This document shows, piece by piece, positions 45,103 through 54,281 of a stretch of DNA of 64,000 bases; within the stretch, counting starts at the first letter, position 1; each line of letters starts with the position of its first letter. The notes beneath the pieces were generated by a model. That model had not been told where the DNA came from. It saw nothing but the letters and a program-made list of their open reading frames with translations, and did not search any database. The stretch is taken from assembly GCF_013401515.1 (NCBI RefSeq), contig NZ_CP058530.1, forward strand, positions 62,001-126,000, given 5' to 3'. A program made the position numbers and the translations under genes. This DNA comes from Halorarum halophilum (GTDB taxonomy: Archaea > Halobacteriota > Halobacteria > Halobacteriales > Haloferacaceae).

Positions 45103-45834
45103 TGATCCTGTTCGTCTAGTACGGCCTCACGACCCTATGTCCATTGCTGGCATATTCACCCTCGCCACCCCCGCCGTCCCCCGACGCCGACTGGGAGTTA
45201 CGGAGGCCCTCCACCGATCCCTTCGACTCGTGAGACGCCCTCGAACGGCGTCGTCCCGTCGTGGGCGGTGTCCCCGGGATCGATCGCACGGGGTCGTCGA
45301 CGCCGGGACGCCCGCGGTAACAGTCCACGTTGGAAGGACGAGGATGAGGGCGGTCGCGAGCGGACCGTCCACCGCGGGACCGCCGCGACGCCGAGCGTCG
45401 TCCGGTGGATCGGTCGTCCCGACCGTCCGTCCACGCTGTGAGGGGTGATGAAGCCGGCGTCGATGGGGTCTGGTCGGATTCGCCGGTATCCCGAGTGGCC
45501 TCCCCGGTCGGCGTCCGTGGGACGCGTTCGTCGAGAACCCCCTTCGGGACTGGAGTGACGACCGGCCCGTGTTACCACCACGAACCCTGAAGAGGCCGAA
45601 CCAGACCCGCTGTGTCCGGACCGACCGTTGCTACTCGTGCGTGCGACCGATCCTCGGTGTGGCGGCCCGTGCCAGCGCGTTGGCTTGCGAATGCAAGCCG
45701 AACTTGAGTGTGAGTTTATTTTCGCGCCCGTACGGTTAGTATATTTGTGTGGTCGACGACACGGCGTCCACACGTTCGTTCCCGCCCCCCGCGCCGCGAA
45801 CGGTTTTATGGGCAGGGGCCGAGAACGGCCTCCC
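45103..45834. other. Gene-free stretch of 732 bp
   Basis: No frame has an acidic haloarchaeal composition; the longest (minus strand, 45198-45836) is Arg/Ser-rich. Two things stand out near the right end: a hairpin GGCTTGC-GAAT-GCAAGCC (45682-45699), and T-rich runs at 45712-45722 and 45741-45751. These could mark a short non-coding transcript or a regulated promoter. Confidence 0.4.
45804..45809 (+). promoter_or_regulatory. TATA box of the GNAT gene
   Basis: TTTTAT lies about 28 nt before the ATG at 45835, supporting the start and a leaderless mRNA. Confidence 0.6.
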
Positions 45835-46689
45835 ATGGAGTTCGTCCAACTCGACGTCGAACGCGACGGCGCGTCGGTCGCAAACGTCGTCTCGCGGTCG
45901 ATTCAGGCCTCGTACGCGCTGAGCCCCGAGCAGATCGACGCCGTGGTCGAGGAGGAGTTCGGCGAGGACGCGCTGGCCGAGAAGGCCGACCGCGAGGAGG
46001 CCGTCCTGCTCGTCGCACGCGAGGAGGGCGCGGCCGGCGGCGGACCGGCGCAGGAGGAGGACGAGACCGGGGACGGGACGGAGATCGCGGAGGCGGGCGA
46101 GGGCGTCACCGTCCAGGGGTTCGCGGAGGGAACCGTCGACGAGGACGGCGCGACGATCAACTGGCTCCAGGTCGACCCCGAGGCCCGCGGTCAGGGGATC
46201 GGGACGGGGCTGTTCGAGGAACTCGTCGAGAAGTTCGAGGAGCGCGGGACCCAGAAGATCAGCTCGAACGTGCTCGCGGAGGACATGGAGGGCGGGACGT
46301 TCTGCGAGCAGTTCGGCTTCGTCCGCGTCGACGGCGTCGAGGTGGAGTTCGGCGACCAGACACTGGTCGCGGAGGTGTACGCCAACCCGAACGCCGTCGA
46401 CACGGAGTCGAACGAGGCGTTCGACCCGCTCGAGGAGGGCGAGGACCCGCCGGAGCGGGCCGAGGCGCCCGACGGGACGGAGGTGTTCGTGAACCCGGAC
46501 GACCCGATCTCCGGCACGATCGGCCCGTTCTTCGAGGTGTCCGAGTCGGCCGACCACGACGAGGTGTACGGCTACTTCTGCGGCGCCTGCCGGACGGTCA
46601 CGACCGACGTCGACCAGCAGGATCGGGTCGTCTGCCCCGAGTGCGGCAATCGACACCGTCCCTCCGACTGGGACGACTCGTACCTCTGA
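45835..46689 (+). CDS. GNAT-family N-acetyltransferase with C-terminal zinc ribbon
   Basis: The 284-aa protein has a GNAT domain at about residues 5-175, with the acetyl-CoA loop QVDPEARGQGIGTGL near residue 105. The domain is interrupted by an acidic insert (about residues 62-88). A zinc-ribbon tail has CGACRTVTTD and CPECGNRHRP (DUF5816-like, near residue 245-275). The start at 45835 is fixed by the TATA box; the longer frame upstream is not coding. The substrate is unknown. Confidence 0.85.
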   Translation: MEFVQLDVERDGASVANVVSRSIQASYALSPEQIDAVVEEEFGEDALAEKADREEAVLLVAREEGAAGGGPAQEEDETGDGTEIAEAGEGVTVQGFAEGTVDEDGATINWLQVDPEARGQGIGTGLFEELVEKFEERGTQKISSNVLAEDMEGGTFCEQFGFVRVDGVEVEFGDQTLVAEVYANPNAVDTESNEAFDPLEEGEDPPERAEAPDGTEVFVNPDDPISGTIGPFFEVSESADHDEVYGYFCGACRTVTTDVDQQDRVVCPECGNRHRPSDWDDSYL

Positions 46690-46758
46690 AGCCAGCAGCC
46701 TGCCACTGCAGCCCGACGTTCTATCAGTGAGGAGGAAGTTGCATCGAGCGAGACACTC

Positions 46759-47172
46759 ATGGCTCACGAGACCTCGCGGAGCAGGCGATCGTCCGCACTG
46801 TTCTCGAACCTCCAGCGGCTGACGGCCCTCGTCGGCGGCGCGGTCCTGACCCTCGTCGGCGTCGCGGGGTTCCTCGCGTCCGGCGATCAGCTCCTGGTGT
46901 TCGGCGTGAACCCGCTCCACAACGGCTTCCACCTGCTCACGGGCGTGTTCGGGCTCGGCGTCGGCCTTGTCGGCACCGCGTACGCCGACGAGTACAACCA
47001 GACCATGGCCGTGCTCTACAGCGCGCTCCTGCTGGGCTGGTTCGCCGCCCCGGACAGGATGGTGGAGCTGTTGAACTCGGGCGCCGCCGACGCGGGACTC
47101 CACGCGGCGCTCGCGATCGTGTTCGGCCTCGTCGGCTTCTTCGGGGCGATCGCCGGCTACGGGCGCACCTGA
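46759..47172 (+). CDS. DUF4383 membrane protein
   Basis: The 137-aa protein has four membrane helices; the segment GVNPLHNGFHLLTGVFGLGVG is characteristic of DUF4383, a bacterial and haloarchaeal family of unknown function. It converges on the YihY-family gene 14 bp away. Confidence 0.82.
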   Translation: MAHETSRSRRSSALFSNLQRLTALVGGAVLTLVGVAGFLASGDQLLVFGVNPLHNGFHLLTGVFGLGVGLVGTAYADEYNQTMAVLYSALLLGWFAAPDRMVELLNSGAADAGLHAALAIVFGLVGFFGAIAGYGRT

Positions 47173-47185
47173 GCCGACGCGGGCG

Positions 47186-48019
47186 CTACTCGTCGAACCC
47201 CCCGCCCCCGGCCACGTCGACGCGGCCGCTGGTCACGACGTTCACCGCCACGCCGGTCAGCAGCATGAGGCCGGCCCCGTAGAGCCAGAGCAGGACGACG
47301 AGGACGGCGCCGATGGCGCCGTACACCTCGTACTGGTCGGCGAACCCGGTGTACAGCCGGAACCCGCCGGCGAGCGTCGCACAGCCGACCGCCGCGACGA
47401 CGGCGCCGGGAACCACCTCGCGAACGGTGACGTCCGTATCCGGGAAGACGTAGTACATCGGGAGGAACGCGACGGCGAGGCCGACGATCAGCACGACGGG
47501 CGCGATCACGGTACCGAGGGGTCCGGTCGGGAACAGCGCGATGAGCGTGGCGACGCCGGCCGAGACGGCGAGCGCGACCACCAGGGCGACGAGCACGACG
47601 AGGCCGTCGCGGGCGCTGTCGACGATCCCCAGATCCTCCGTCGAGCCGTACAGCAGCGAGAACGCGGTGTCGAGCCCGCGGAACACCCGCAGCGCGCTCC
47701 AGAGGAGGATCAGCACGCTGATCAGCGAGGCGCCGGCCCGGCCCTCTGAACTGGAGAGCGCGTCGAGGAACAGCGACTGGGCGGTGGGTGTGAGGTAGAC
47801 GTCCGCCCGCTCGAGCGCCTCGGCCACGATACCGGTGGCCCCGAGGATGCCGGCCAGCGCGACCGCCAGCGCGAGCAGCGGGGGAATCGACAGGAAGGCG
47901 GCGAACGCGATGCTCCCGGCGATGAACGACGCGTAGTTGTCCTGGAGCACCGAGACGACGGCCCGCCCCGTCGTCAGCGCCCGCGAGAACTCGGCGCTCG
48001 TCGGCACCCGCGAGAACAT
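47186..48019 (-). CDS. YihY/virulence factor BrkB-family membrane protein
   Basis: The 277-aa protein has six membrane helices and the family features YASFIAGSIAFAAFLSIPPL near residue 29, LLYGSTEDLG, and a LPMYYVFPDTDVTVREVVPGA loop near residue 185. YihY proteins are inner-membrane proteins of unclear function, once misannotated as ribonuclease BN. Confidence 0.88.
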   Translation of the reverse strand: MFSRVPTSAEFSRALTTGRAVVSVLQDNYASFIAGSIAFAAFLSIPPLLALAVALAGILGATGIVAEALERADVYLTPTAQSLFLDALSSSEGRAGASLISVLILLWSALRVFRGLDTAFSLLYGSTEDLGIVDSARDGLVVLVALVVALAVSAGVATLIALFPTGPLGTVIAPVVLIVGLAVAFLPMYYVFPDTDVTVREVVPGAVVAAVGCATLAGGFRLYTGFADQYEVYGAIGAVLVVLLWLYGAGLMLLTGVAVNVVTSGRVDVAGGGGFDE

Positions 48020-48105
48020 GCTCGGACGGACGGAGGCGACCGGGAAAAATCCCCGTCCCGGGCCGACCTCCGTCGGCTATCGGCGCGTCGGGTGGCCGGA
48101 GGGAG

Positions 48106-48456
48106 TCACTCCCCGGTGACGTCCTGTCGGTACTCGGCGATGTGTGTCGCCGCCGCCTCGACGTGCTCGTCGACCGTCCCGCCCTCGTCCGTCTCGGACT
48201 CCAGCCCGGCGAGCTTCTCGCGCAGTTCGTCGAGTCGGTCGGCGTGCGGACGGGAGTCCCGCGTCTTGTCCCCCTCGACGAGTTCGTCCCCCCCGACGAT
48301 CTCGTCGAGTCCCTCCCGGACGGAGTGCAGTTGCTCCATCACGTGGCCCCCCGCGTGATCGGCGGCCAGGTCCAGCTCCCGCCGGGCGCGGTCCAGCCGC
48401 TCCCCCGTCCCCGTCTCCGACTCGGCCCCCGCGACCTCCGATCGGTCGTCAGCCAT
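48106..48456 (-). CDS. Small acidic helical protein of unknown function
   Basis: The 116-aa protein is acidic, has no membrane segment, and looks largely helical (LDRARRELDLAADHAGGHVMEQL, LDELREKLAGLESE). It was started at ATG 48456; the longer frame upstream is Arg-rich and shadows the next gene. The family resembles haloarchaeal small helical proteins (DUF7553-like), but I am not certain of that. Confidence 0.7.
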   Translation of the reverse strand: MADDRSEVAGAESETGTGERLDRARRELDLAADHAGGHVMEQLHSVREGLDEIVGGDELVEGDKTRDSRPHADRLDELREKLAGLESETDEGGTVDEHVEAAATHIAEYRQDVTGE

Positions 48457-48524
48457 GGCCGGCCATTGGTGAAGCGACGCCAAAAGCGCACGGGCGGCGC
48501 GTTCCGGTCTCCGATTCCGGCCGC

Positions 48525-49031
48525 TCAGTTGTTCGAGCCGAACCACGTCCCCAGCGTCAGCCCGTAGACGAGGTGGCTGACGTGGAAGACGAACCGCTCG
48601 TCGGGGTCGAGGTCGAGGCCGAGGACACGCTCGAGGAGCACCGACACGCCGAACAGCGAGAGGACCACCCCGTAGACGGCCCCCAGAAGGGTCGCCCGGC
48701 GCTCGCGCGTCGCCTCGTCGCCCGAGAGGTGGGGGCCGATCAGCGCGCCGAAGACGCCGCCGGCGGCCGTCCCGTACAGGAGGTGGAGGAGGAGCCCGCG
48801 ACCGACGTACTCCTCCGGTTCGCCGTCGCCGAGGAACCGAGCCCAGAACCACGCGGTCGGCGGCGGCGACCGCGAGATGGGGATCCGGAACGCGGACATG
48901 ACGACCGTCGCGACGACCCCGCCGATCAGCCCGACGACGAGCGCGCGGGTCCGCGGCTCGTCGGCGTCGGTCGTCGGCCCGTCCTCGTCGTCGATGACCG
49001 ACTCGGCGGTCGGTCGTCTCTCCGGGAACAT
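48525..49031 (-). CDS. DUF6789-like membrane protein
   Basis: The 168-aa protein has an acidic N-terminus and four membrane helices, with GLIGGVVATVVMSAFRIP, LLHLLYGTAAGGVFGAL and a C-terminal HLVYGLTLGTWFG. This resembles the haloarchaeal DUF6789 family. Its function is unknown. It lies 68 bp upstream of the small helical gene on the same strand. Confidence 0.75.
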   Translation of the reverse strand: MFPERRPTAESVIDDEDGPTTDADEPRTRALVVGLIGGVVATVVMSAFRIPISRSPPPTAWFWARFLGDGEPEEYVGRGLLLHLLYGTAAGGVFGALIGPHLSGDEATRERRATLLGAVYGVVLSLFGVSVLLERVLGLDLDPDERFVFHVSHLVYGLTLGTWFGSNN

Positions 49032-49360
49032 GTGTTCGTTGACCTCGACGGGGGTTCGTGGGACGCGAGGAAAAGCCTTGGCCGCTCCTGCCGGATCGAG
49101 TCAGGGGGCGCGTAGTGGCGGTGCGACGCCGAAGGTGTCGGCCCGACGGACGATCCCGGGTAGTTGCGGGATAGTGCGGCCGAGGGCGAGCGGGGGCACC
49201 CGGAACCGACGACGAGTAGGCACTCGCTTCCGCGTCGACGGCGGACGAGGGTCCGTATCGACGGCGGAAGGGGGGATCCCTTCCGGATCGGTAGGCTGTT
49301 TCGACCGCCGTCCCGTCGTGCGCCTGGCGCAGGTTTATAGCGGACTATGTAGAACAACGG
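49032..49360. other. Divergent spacer upstream of the glycerophosphotransferase gene
   Basis: These 329 bp carry the plus-strand TATA near the right end and no credible gene. Confidence 0.4.
49334..49339 (+). promoter_or_regulatory. TATA box of the CDP-glycerol transferase-type operon
   Basis: TTTATA lies 22-27 nt before the ATG at 49361, which argues that translation starts there rather than at the internal ATG 49433. Confidence 0.55.
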
Positions 49361-50419
49361 ATGTCATCCAAGCCGGAGCTATCGGGCCGGGACCGCGGCC
49401 GTCCGCTCCGAGGAGGGTCGGGACGTGATATCATGGTAGCCATACTCTACACCTTCGATCGGGCGTTCATGCGAAAGACGTTCGAGGCGATCGACCGACA
49501 CGTCGACGCCGAGTCGGCGTACCTCGCGCTCGGGCCCGACGCCGTGGGCGCCTCGACCGCGATACCGGAGGTCGTCCGTCAGCCGGACGAGTCCGTCGAC
49601 GACCTGGTCGACAGGCTCGACCCGGACGTCGTCGTCCGCAACCACCGCCTCCGACCGGGGGAGTACGGGTTCGACCACGAGCGGACCGTGGTCCACGTCC
49701 GCCACGGGGCCTCGGTCGGCCGGGGCGAGGTGGAGACGACGCTCTCGCACCTCGGCGACGTCGTCGACGTGGCGCTCGCCCCGGGCGAGCGGTGGGCCGA
49801 ACGGTACCGTGAGGGGTTCCCCGACGACGTCGACATCGCGGTCGTCGGCGTCCCCGAGGCCGACCGGCTGGTCGAGAGCGACCGGCCCGGCGAGCGACGG
49901 GTGCTGTACGCGCCGACGAACCACAACTACGGCGGCGGGAGCTACCTGAACACCGCCGAGGACGTCCTCGATACCTTCGCGGACACGGAGTACGAACTGC
50001 TGTTCCGCCCGCACCCGATGGACCGCCAGGAGGAGCCCGGGAAGTCGGTGACTGAACGCTGCCGCGAGCGCATCGAGGACCTGGGGAACGTCACCTACGA
50101 CGGGAACGAGACGCCCGGCGAGAGCATGCGCGCGGCCGACGTCCTCGTCTCCGACTACTCGGGCATCGTCACCGAGTGGCTCCACACGGACCGACCGCTG
50201 ATCCAGTTGACGGCGCTCGACGCCGATGAACGGGCGGTGCCGCCGGCCGGGTATCACACCGACAGGCTGGACCTCGAGACGGTCGACGACCTGTACGCGC
50301 ACGGCCCGCCCGGGGACGTGCGGGAGCGGCGGTCCGAGTTCCGGGCGGAACTGGGCATCCCGATGGACGGCCGTGCCGGCGAGCGGGCGGCCGCGGAGGT
50401 GATGGCGTGCACGGAGTGA
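49361..50419 (+). CDS. CDP-glycerol glycerophosphotransferase-family protein (TagB/TagF-like)
   Basis: The 352-aa protein has the hallmark blocks of CDP-glycerol:poly(glycerophosphate) transferases: LYAPTNHNYGGGSY, LLFRPHPMDRQEEPG (catalytic His) and ADVLVSDYSGIVTEWL. In bacteria these build wall teichoic acid. The first 24 residues are a basic extension that may not be translated; ATG 49433 is the alternative start (MVAILYTFDRAF). Its end overlaps the nucleotidyltransferase gene by 13 nt. It could transfer a glycerol- or polyol-phosphate to a surface glycan or lipid. Confidence 0.82.
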   Translation: MSSKPELSGRDRGRPLRGGSGRDIMVAILYTFDRAFMRKTFEAIDRHVDAESAYLALGPDAVGASTAIPEVVRQPDESVDDLVDRLDPDVVVRNHRLRPGEYGFDHERTVVHVRHGASVGRGEVETTLSHLGDVVDVALAPGERWAERYREGFPDDVDIAVVGVPEADRLVESDRPGERRVLYAPTNHNYGGGSYLNTAEDVLDTFADTEYELLFRPHPMDRQEEPGKSVTERCRERIEDLGNVTYDGNETPGESMRAADVLVSDYSGIVTEWLHTDRPLIQLTALDADERAVPPAGYHTDRLDLETVDDLYAHGPPGDVRERRSEFRAELGIPMDGRAGERAAAEVMACTE

Positions 50420-51066
50420 TCCTCGCGGCCGGTGAGGGGAGCCGGATGGGCGAGCACACGGAGGACGTCCCCAAGGCGTTCATGGAGATCGGGGGGCGGA
50501 CGCTGTACGAGTACCAGCGCGAGGCGATCGACCCCCACGTCGACGCGCTGACGGTCGTGCTCGGCTACCGCCACGAGAACGTCCTCGGCCGCCTGCGGAC
50601 CGCCGAGGCCGTCGTCGTCGAGGCGTGGGACGAGTACGACAACGCCGAGTCGCTCTACCGGGCGCTCGAGGGGATCGACGACGACGTGCTCGTGCTCAAC
50701 GGCGACGTGGTCGTCACCCCCGACGCCGTCACCCGCGTCCGTCGTCGCCACCGCGCCCTCGACGGCGAGAGCGTCGTCGTCCACCTCCCAGGGACCCAGA
50801 GCGAACACACCGCCATCCGACTGGACGAGCGGGACCGGGTGACGGAGTACGGGGAGATCTCCGGCTATCGCCACGCCGGGATGGGCGTGCTCGACCGCGA
50901 CCACATCGACGAGGCGGCGACCCACCTCCGGCGGAACCGGACCGAGTGGTACCCGTCGATGTACCCCACGGTCCCGACCCGCGGCGTCGAGATCCCCGAG
51001 TCCGACCACATCGAGATCAACAGACCGCGGGACAGGCGCGCCGCGATGGGTCGACTGCCGCTCTAG
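50407..51066 (+). CDS. Sugar/polyol-phosphate nucleotidyltransferase
   Basis: The 219-aa protein (GTG start) has the nucleotidyltransferase signature VILAAGEGSRMGEHTEDVPKAF at the N-terminus and the metal-binding Asp in LVLNGDVVVT near residue 100. The size and layout resemble cytidylyltransferases that make CDP-activated choline, ethanolamine or polyols. Its 13-nt overlap with the CDP-glycerol transferase-type gene suggests that it makes that enzyme's donor. Confidence 0.85.
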   Translation: MHGVILAAGEGSRMGEHTEDVPKAFMEIGGRTLYEYQREAIDPHVDALTVVLGYRHENVLGRLRTAEAVVVEAWDEYDNAESLYRALEGIDDDVLVLNGDVVVTPDAVTRVRRRHRALDGESVVVHLPGTQSEHTAIRLDERDRVTEYGEISGYRHAGMGVLDRDHIDEAATHLRRNRTEWYPSMYPTVPTRGVEIPESDHIEINRPRDRRAAMGRLPL

Positions 51067-51131
51067 CCCGCGGCGACTGCTGCCCCAACGTTGAATGGGC
51101 GGGGTCCCCTACGGCGGACCACTGGTCGAGA

Positions 51132-52364
51132 ATGGATATACGCGACGCCTGTAGCCACGAGTTCGAGTCGGTGAGCCCCGAGACGACCCTCTCGAAGGTG
51201 CGCGGCGCGTTCACCACCAACGAGCGGGCCCGGGTCGTCGTCGTCCTCGACGACGGCGACTTCGTGGGCGTTGTCACACGAAAACAGCTCCTCGCGTCCA
51301 AGCACTCGCCCGACGAGAAGGTCCGGTCGGTGATGGGGACCCCCCCGCGCGTGAGCCGGACGGAGGACGTCAGGGAGACGGCGCGGCTGTTCGTCGAGAG
51401 CGGCGTCGACCTGCTCCCGGTGTTCGAGGGGGACGAGTTCTTCGGCGTCGTCACCGTGCGGGACCTGCTCGAGCACGTCCAGGAGTTCCTCGACGCGCTC
51501 TCGGTCGAGGACGTCGCCACGCGCGAACTCGTCACCGCCGAGCCCGACACGACGCTGGGCGAGGTGATCAACGACATCCGCGAGTTCGGCATCTCCCGGC
51601 TCCCAGTCATCGACGAGGACGGCGACCCCGTCGGGATGGTGAGCGTCTACGACCTCGTCGGGTTCACGGTCCGCGAGATGCAGCGCCAGCAGGGCGGCTC
51701 CACGGAGGGGTTCGACGAGCACGGTGGTCGGGGGTCGCGTGACGACTACAACGCGACCGGCGGCTTCGGCGAGCGCGCCGGTTTCGCCGCGCGGATGCTC
51801 GACCTCCCGGCGCGGAACCTGATGAACACCCCCGCACACACCATCGAACCGGACCGCCTGCTCGACGATGCAGTCGAGCGGATGCTCGAGAACGACATCT
51901 CCTCGCTCGTCGTCGTCGACGGCGACGGCCGGCCGGCCGGCATCGTGACGACGACGGACGTGCTCCGCTCGCTGACGTGGACCGAGGAGGAGCACATGCC
52001 CGTCCGGGTGTTCGGCGTCGACCTCATGGACCTCCTCACGCGCGAGGAGATCGCCGACCGCGTCGAGGCGATCGAGGCGAAGTACGACGAGATGTCGGTG
52101 ATCGAAGCGCAGGTCACCTTCCAGAAACACCGCGAGAGCAACCGGGGGATGCCGCTCATCCGGGCGACCGTCCGACTGTTCACCGACCGCGGGACGCACG
52201 CCGGGACCGGTGAGGAGTACGGCGCGGAGGCGGCGTTCGACGGAGCCTGCGACCTGCTGGAGCGGAACGTCCTCGACGAGAAGGGTCGTAACAGCATCAA
52301 GCGGAAGCCCGAGGACGCTCGGGAACGGAACGAACGGCTGCTCGAGTGGTGGCTCGAGCCCTGA
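51132..52364 (+). CDS. Four-CBS-domain protein fused to an HPF-like domain
   Basis: The 410-aa protein has four CBS motifs (about residues 8-62, 70-122, 130-185 and 222-280), the third and fourth split by a Gly/Arg/Asp-rich linker. The C-terminal domain (about 300-395) reads AQVTFQKHRESNRGMPLIRA and later DGACDLLERNVLDEK, which resembles ribosome hibernation/modulation factors of the HPF/RaiA kind. The start at ATG 51132 follows domain edges. Nucleotide-sensing CBS domains tied to an HPF-like domain suggest control of translation by energy state; the ribosome link is inferred. Confidence 0.8.
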   Translation: MDIRDACSHEFESVSPETTLSKVRGAFTTNERARVVVVLDDGDFVGVVTRKQLLASKHSPDEKVRSVMGTPPRVSRTEDVRETARLFVESGVDLLPVFEGDEFFGVVTVRDLLEHVQEFLDALSVEDVATRELVTAEPDTTLGEVINDIREFGISRLPVIDEDGDPVGMVSVYDLVGFTVREMQRQQGGSTEGFDEHGGRGSRDDYNATGGFGERAGFAARMLDLPARNLMNTPAHTIEPDRLLDDAVERMLENDISSLVVVDGDGRPAGIVTTTDVLRSLTWTEEEHMPVRVFGVDLMDLLTREEIADRVEAIEAKYDEMSVIEAQVTFQKHRESNRGMPLIRATVRLFTDRGTHAGTGEEYGAEAAFDGACDLLERNVLDEKGRNSIKRKPEDARERNERLLEWWLEP

Positions 52365-53255
52365 GCACCGAGTCGACGGTCGAACCGAGGTAGCCTCGGC
52401 GTCGTCGTGGTCGGGAGGTGAGCGCTCGACGCGCTCCCCGGTCGGGCCGACGGTGCGGCCCGCCGTCGCTGTCACGACGAGTAGCGGTCTCGGGGGCCCT
52501 CGATTCCCCACCGGTGAGGGCGCTGCACTCTCCGACCTTCTGCCTGACAGTGCGGGGGTTGGGGACTGCACCCAGCCCATCGGCAGCGAACGCCGGCGCG
52601 GCCCGAAACGGGCTTAACCCGACCTGCGGCCCGCCGTACGCCGTCTCCCGGCACGGAGTCCGGACCCCGGAGCCGTGACGGAATAGGGGATGGCTGTCTG
52701 CAACTGCAAGGTGGCGCGCGCGAGCGAAATGGGGATTACAATGGTAGCTTTGTAAGCCCTTCAGAGTCGACCTCCGTTCGATCACGGCCCGCCTCCCCGG
52801 TAAGCCGACCTTGGTGCCAGGTAACGCACGGAAATCACCGATGGTGGCGACGACGGCGCGACCGGCGTCGCGGAAGTAACGCGTGGTTGTTCGGCGGACA
52901 CACCCCGTATAACCTCGACCGACGACCAGTCGCGGACCGTCGTTCCCGGCCGGCGGACGAGTAACCCGCCGTGGGGACCGGATCCCGCTCACGTCTATCG
53001 GTTCTCGCGGCGGCGGTCCGGCGTCGCCACAATGGCTTTACGGGAATCGATGGAACGTTCGCACTGACCACCGAACGTGGTCCCGACCCCACCGCCGGCG
53101 TCCGGACGGTTCGGCTCGGTGTCGACCGACGTTCGAACGCCCGGACGGAGCGCGTGGGACGGTCGGACGGCGAGCCACCACCGAGAGAGACCAGCCACAT
53201 CAGCAGCGGCATCAGCGGGAACCGACCGACGAGCGCAACCGACGAAACGCGACCC
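52365..53255. other. Gene-free stretch of about 890 bp
   Basis: This is the longest gap in the window. All frames are basic or Ser/Arg-rich and none matches a family. A 21-codon frame at 52690-52755 (MAVCNCKVARASEMGITMVA and one more residue) is the only notable small ORF, with no promoter support. A TATA-like GGCTTTACGG (53034-53043) could start a transcript with a roughly 190-nt leader for the Gln-rich gene at 53256. Confidence 0.4.
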
Positions 53256-53747
53256 ATGAGCCAGCACAATCCTGACACGGATCGAGGCCGGGAACAGCAG
53301 TGGAACCAGAGCGACCACCGGCAGCGCGGGCAGCCACGGGAACACGGTCAGCGAGGCGAGGAGCGACGGCAACGGTCCCAGCAGATGGAACAGCAGGGCG
53401 ACCAGCGACACCAGCAGCAGTGGAGAGGCCAGCAACAGGGGCAACAGTACGGTCAACAACAGGGCCAGCACGGAGGACAGGGAGGTCAGCGGTACGGCCA
53501 ACAGCAGCAGGGCCGGCACGGGCGACAGAGCGGCGGCGAGCGCCAGTCCGGGTTCGGACACCAGGGCCACGAACAGCAGCAACAGGGACACCAGCAGCAC
53601 GGACAGCAGCGACACCAGCAGGGCGGTCAGCGACGCGAGCGAGGGGAGGGACGACAGCCCGGCCAGGGTAACCGCCGGTACAACCAGCGCCGGCGAGGCG
53701 GGAACGAGCGGTCACCCCCGTCCGGGGACGACGGGAACCGACGATAA
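53256..53747 (+). CDS. Low-complexity Gln/Gly/Arg/His-rich protein
   Basis: The 163-aa protein has no folded domain that I can see. By my count about 48 residues are Gln, with Gly, Arg and His making up most of the rest (QQQGQQYGQQQGQHGGQGGQ; C-terminal RRRGG). It is basic, the opposite of normal haloarchaeal proteins, and resembles RGG/prion-like disordered proteins. The start at ATG 53256 begins MSQHNPDTDRGREQQW; the longer frame upstream differs in composition. Its function is unknown, but nucleic-acid binding or condensation is plausible. Confidence 0.7.
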   Translation: MSQHNPDTDRGREQQWNQSDHRQRGQPREHGQRGEERRQRSQQMEQQGDQRHQQQWRGQQQGQQYGQQQGQHGGQGGQRYGQQQQGRHGRQSGGERQSGFGHQGHEQQQQGHQQHGQQRHQQGGQRRERGEGRQPGQGNRRYNQRRRGGNERSPPSGDDGNRR

Positions 53748-53929
53748 GCGGGAATCCGTCCCGAGTAGGCTCCCTCAACGAACCCCCACGCGGCCGCCGC
53801 CGCCTTTTTCGGGTGCTCTACCGCAGGCAGACGGTCGGACGACGATTCCGCCACGTCGCGGCGTACGGTCACCCTGTTCGGGCTGGACACTTGGCTAACA
53901 AAGTGAATGGCGACCCGAGTGGCGAAGGC

Positions 53930-54214
53930 ATGGATTCGACCAGACAGAAGCAGGAAGGCGCGAAGGCGGCCAGACAGACGGGGATGGACCCGGCGATACT
54001 CGCATCGGCGGGCTCCGTGATGCTCTCCTGGTACTACTTCTTCGTCCAGGGTGACCGGCTGCGCGGGCTCTTCGTCGGGCTCTGGGCGCCGACCATCCTC
54101 GCGTTCGCGAGCTACTTCAAGCAAACGCGGATGAGCGACAGGATGCAGCGCGCGATGGGGAAGAGCGGCCTCTCGAACCGCGTCCAGCGGATCGTCGAGG
54201 AAGTCGGCCAGTAG
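53930..54214 (+). CDS. Small membrane protein (94 aa)
   Basis: The protein has a charged N-terminus (DSTRQKQEGAKAARQ), two membrane helices (ILASAGSVMLSWYYFFVQGD and LFVGLWAPTILAFASYF) and a basic C-terminal tail. The start at ATG 53930 is chosen because the frame upstream changes character. Its family is unknown. It converges on the Gln-rich CBS gene. Confidence 0.7.
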   Translation: MDSTRQKQEGAKAARQTGMDPAILASAGSVMLSWYYFFVQGDRLRGLFVGLWAPTILAFASYFKQTRMSDRMQRAMGKSGLSNRVQRIVEEVGQ

Positions 54215-54281
54215 AGTCGGACGGATCTGAAAAGAGAGCGGCGGTTCGACGATCGAAACTGACCGGGTCGCGACGGCCCGG

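Noticed and set aside
45198-45836. 212-codon minus-strand frame in the 45.1-45.8 kb gap
   Set aside because: Arg/Ser/Gly-rich, basic, no family motif, and it runs into the start of the GNAT gene.
52690-52755. 21-codon frame MAVCNCKVARASEMGITMVA plus one residue
   Set aside because: Compact and with two cysteines, but there is no promoter, no family and no way to separate it from chance.
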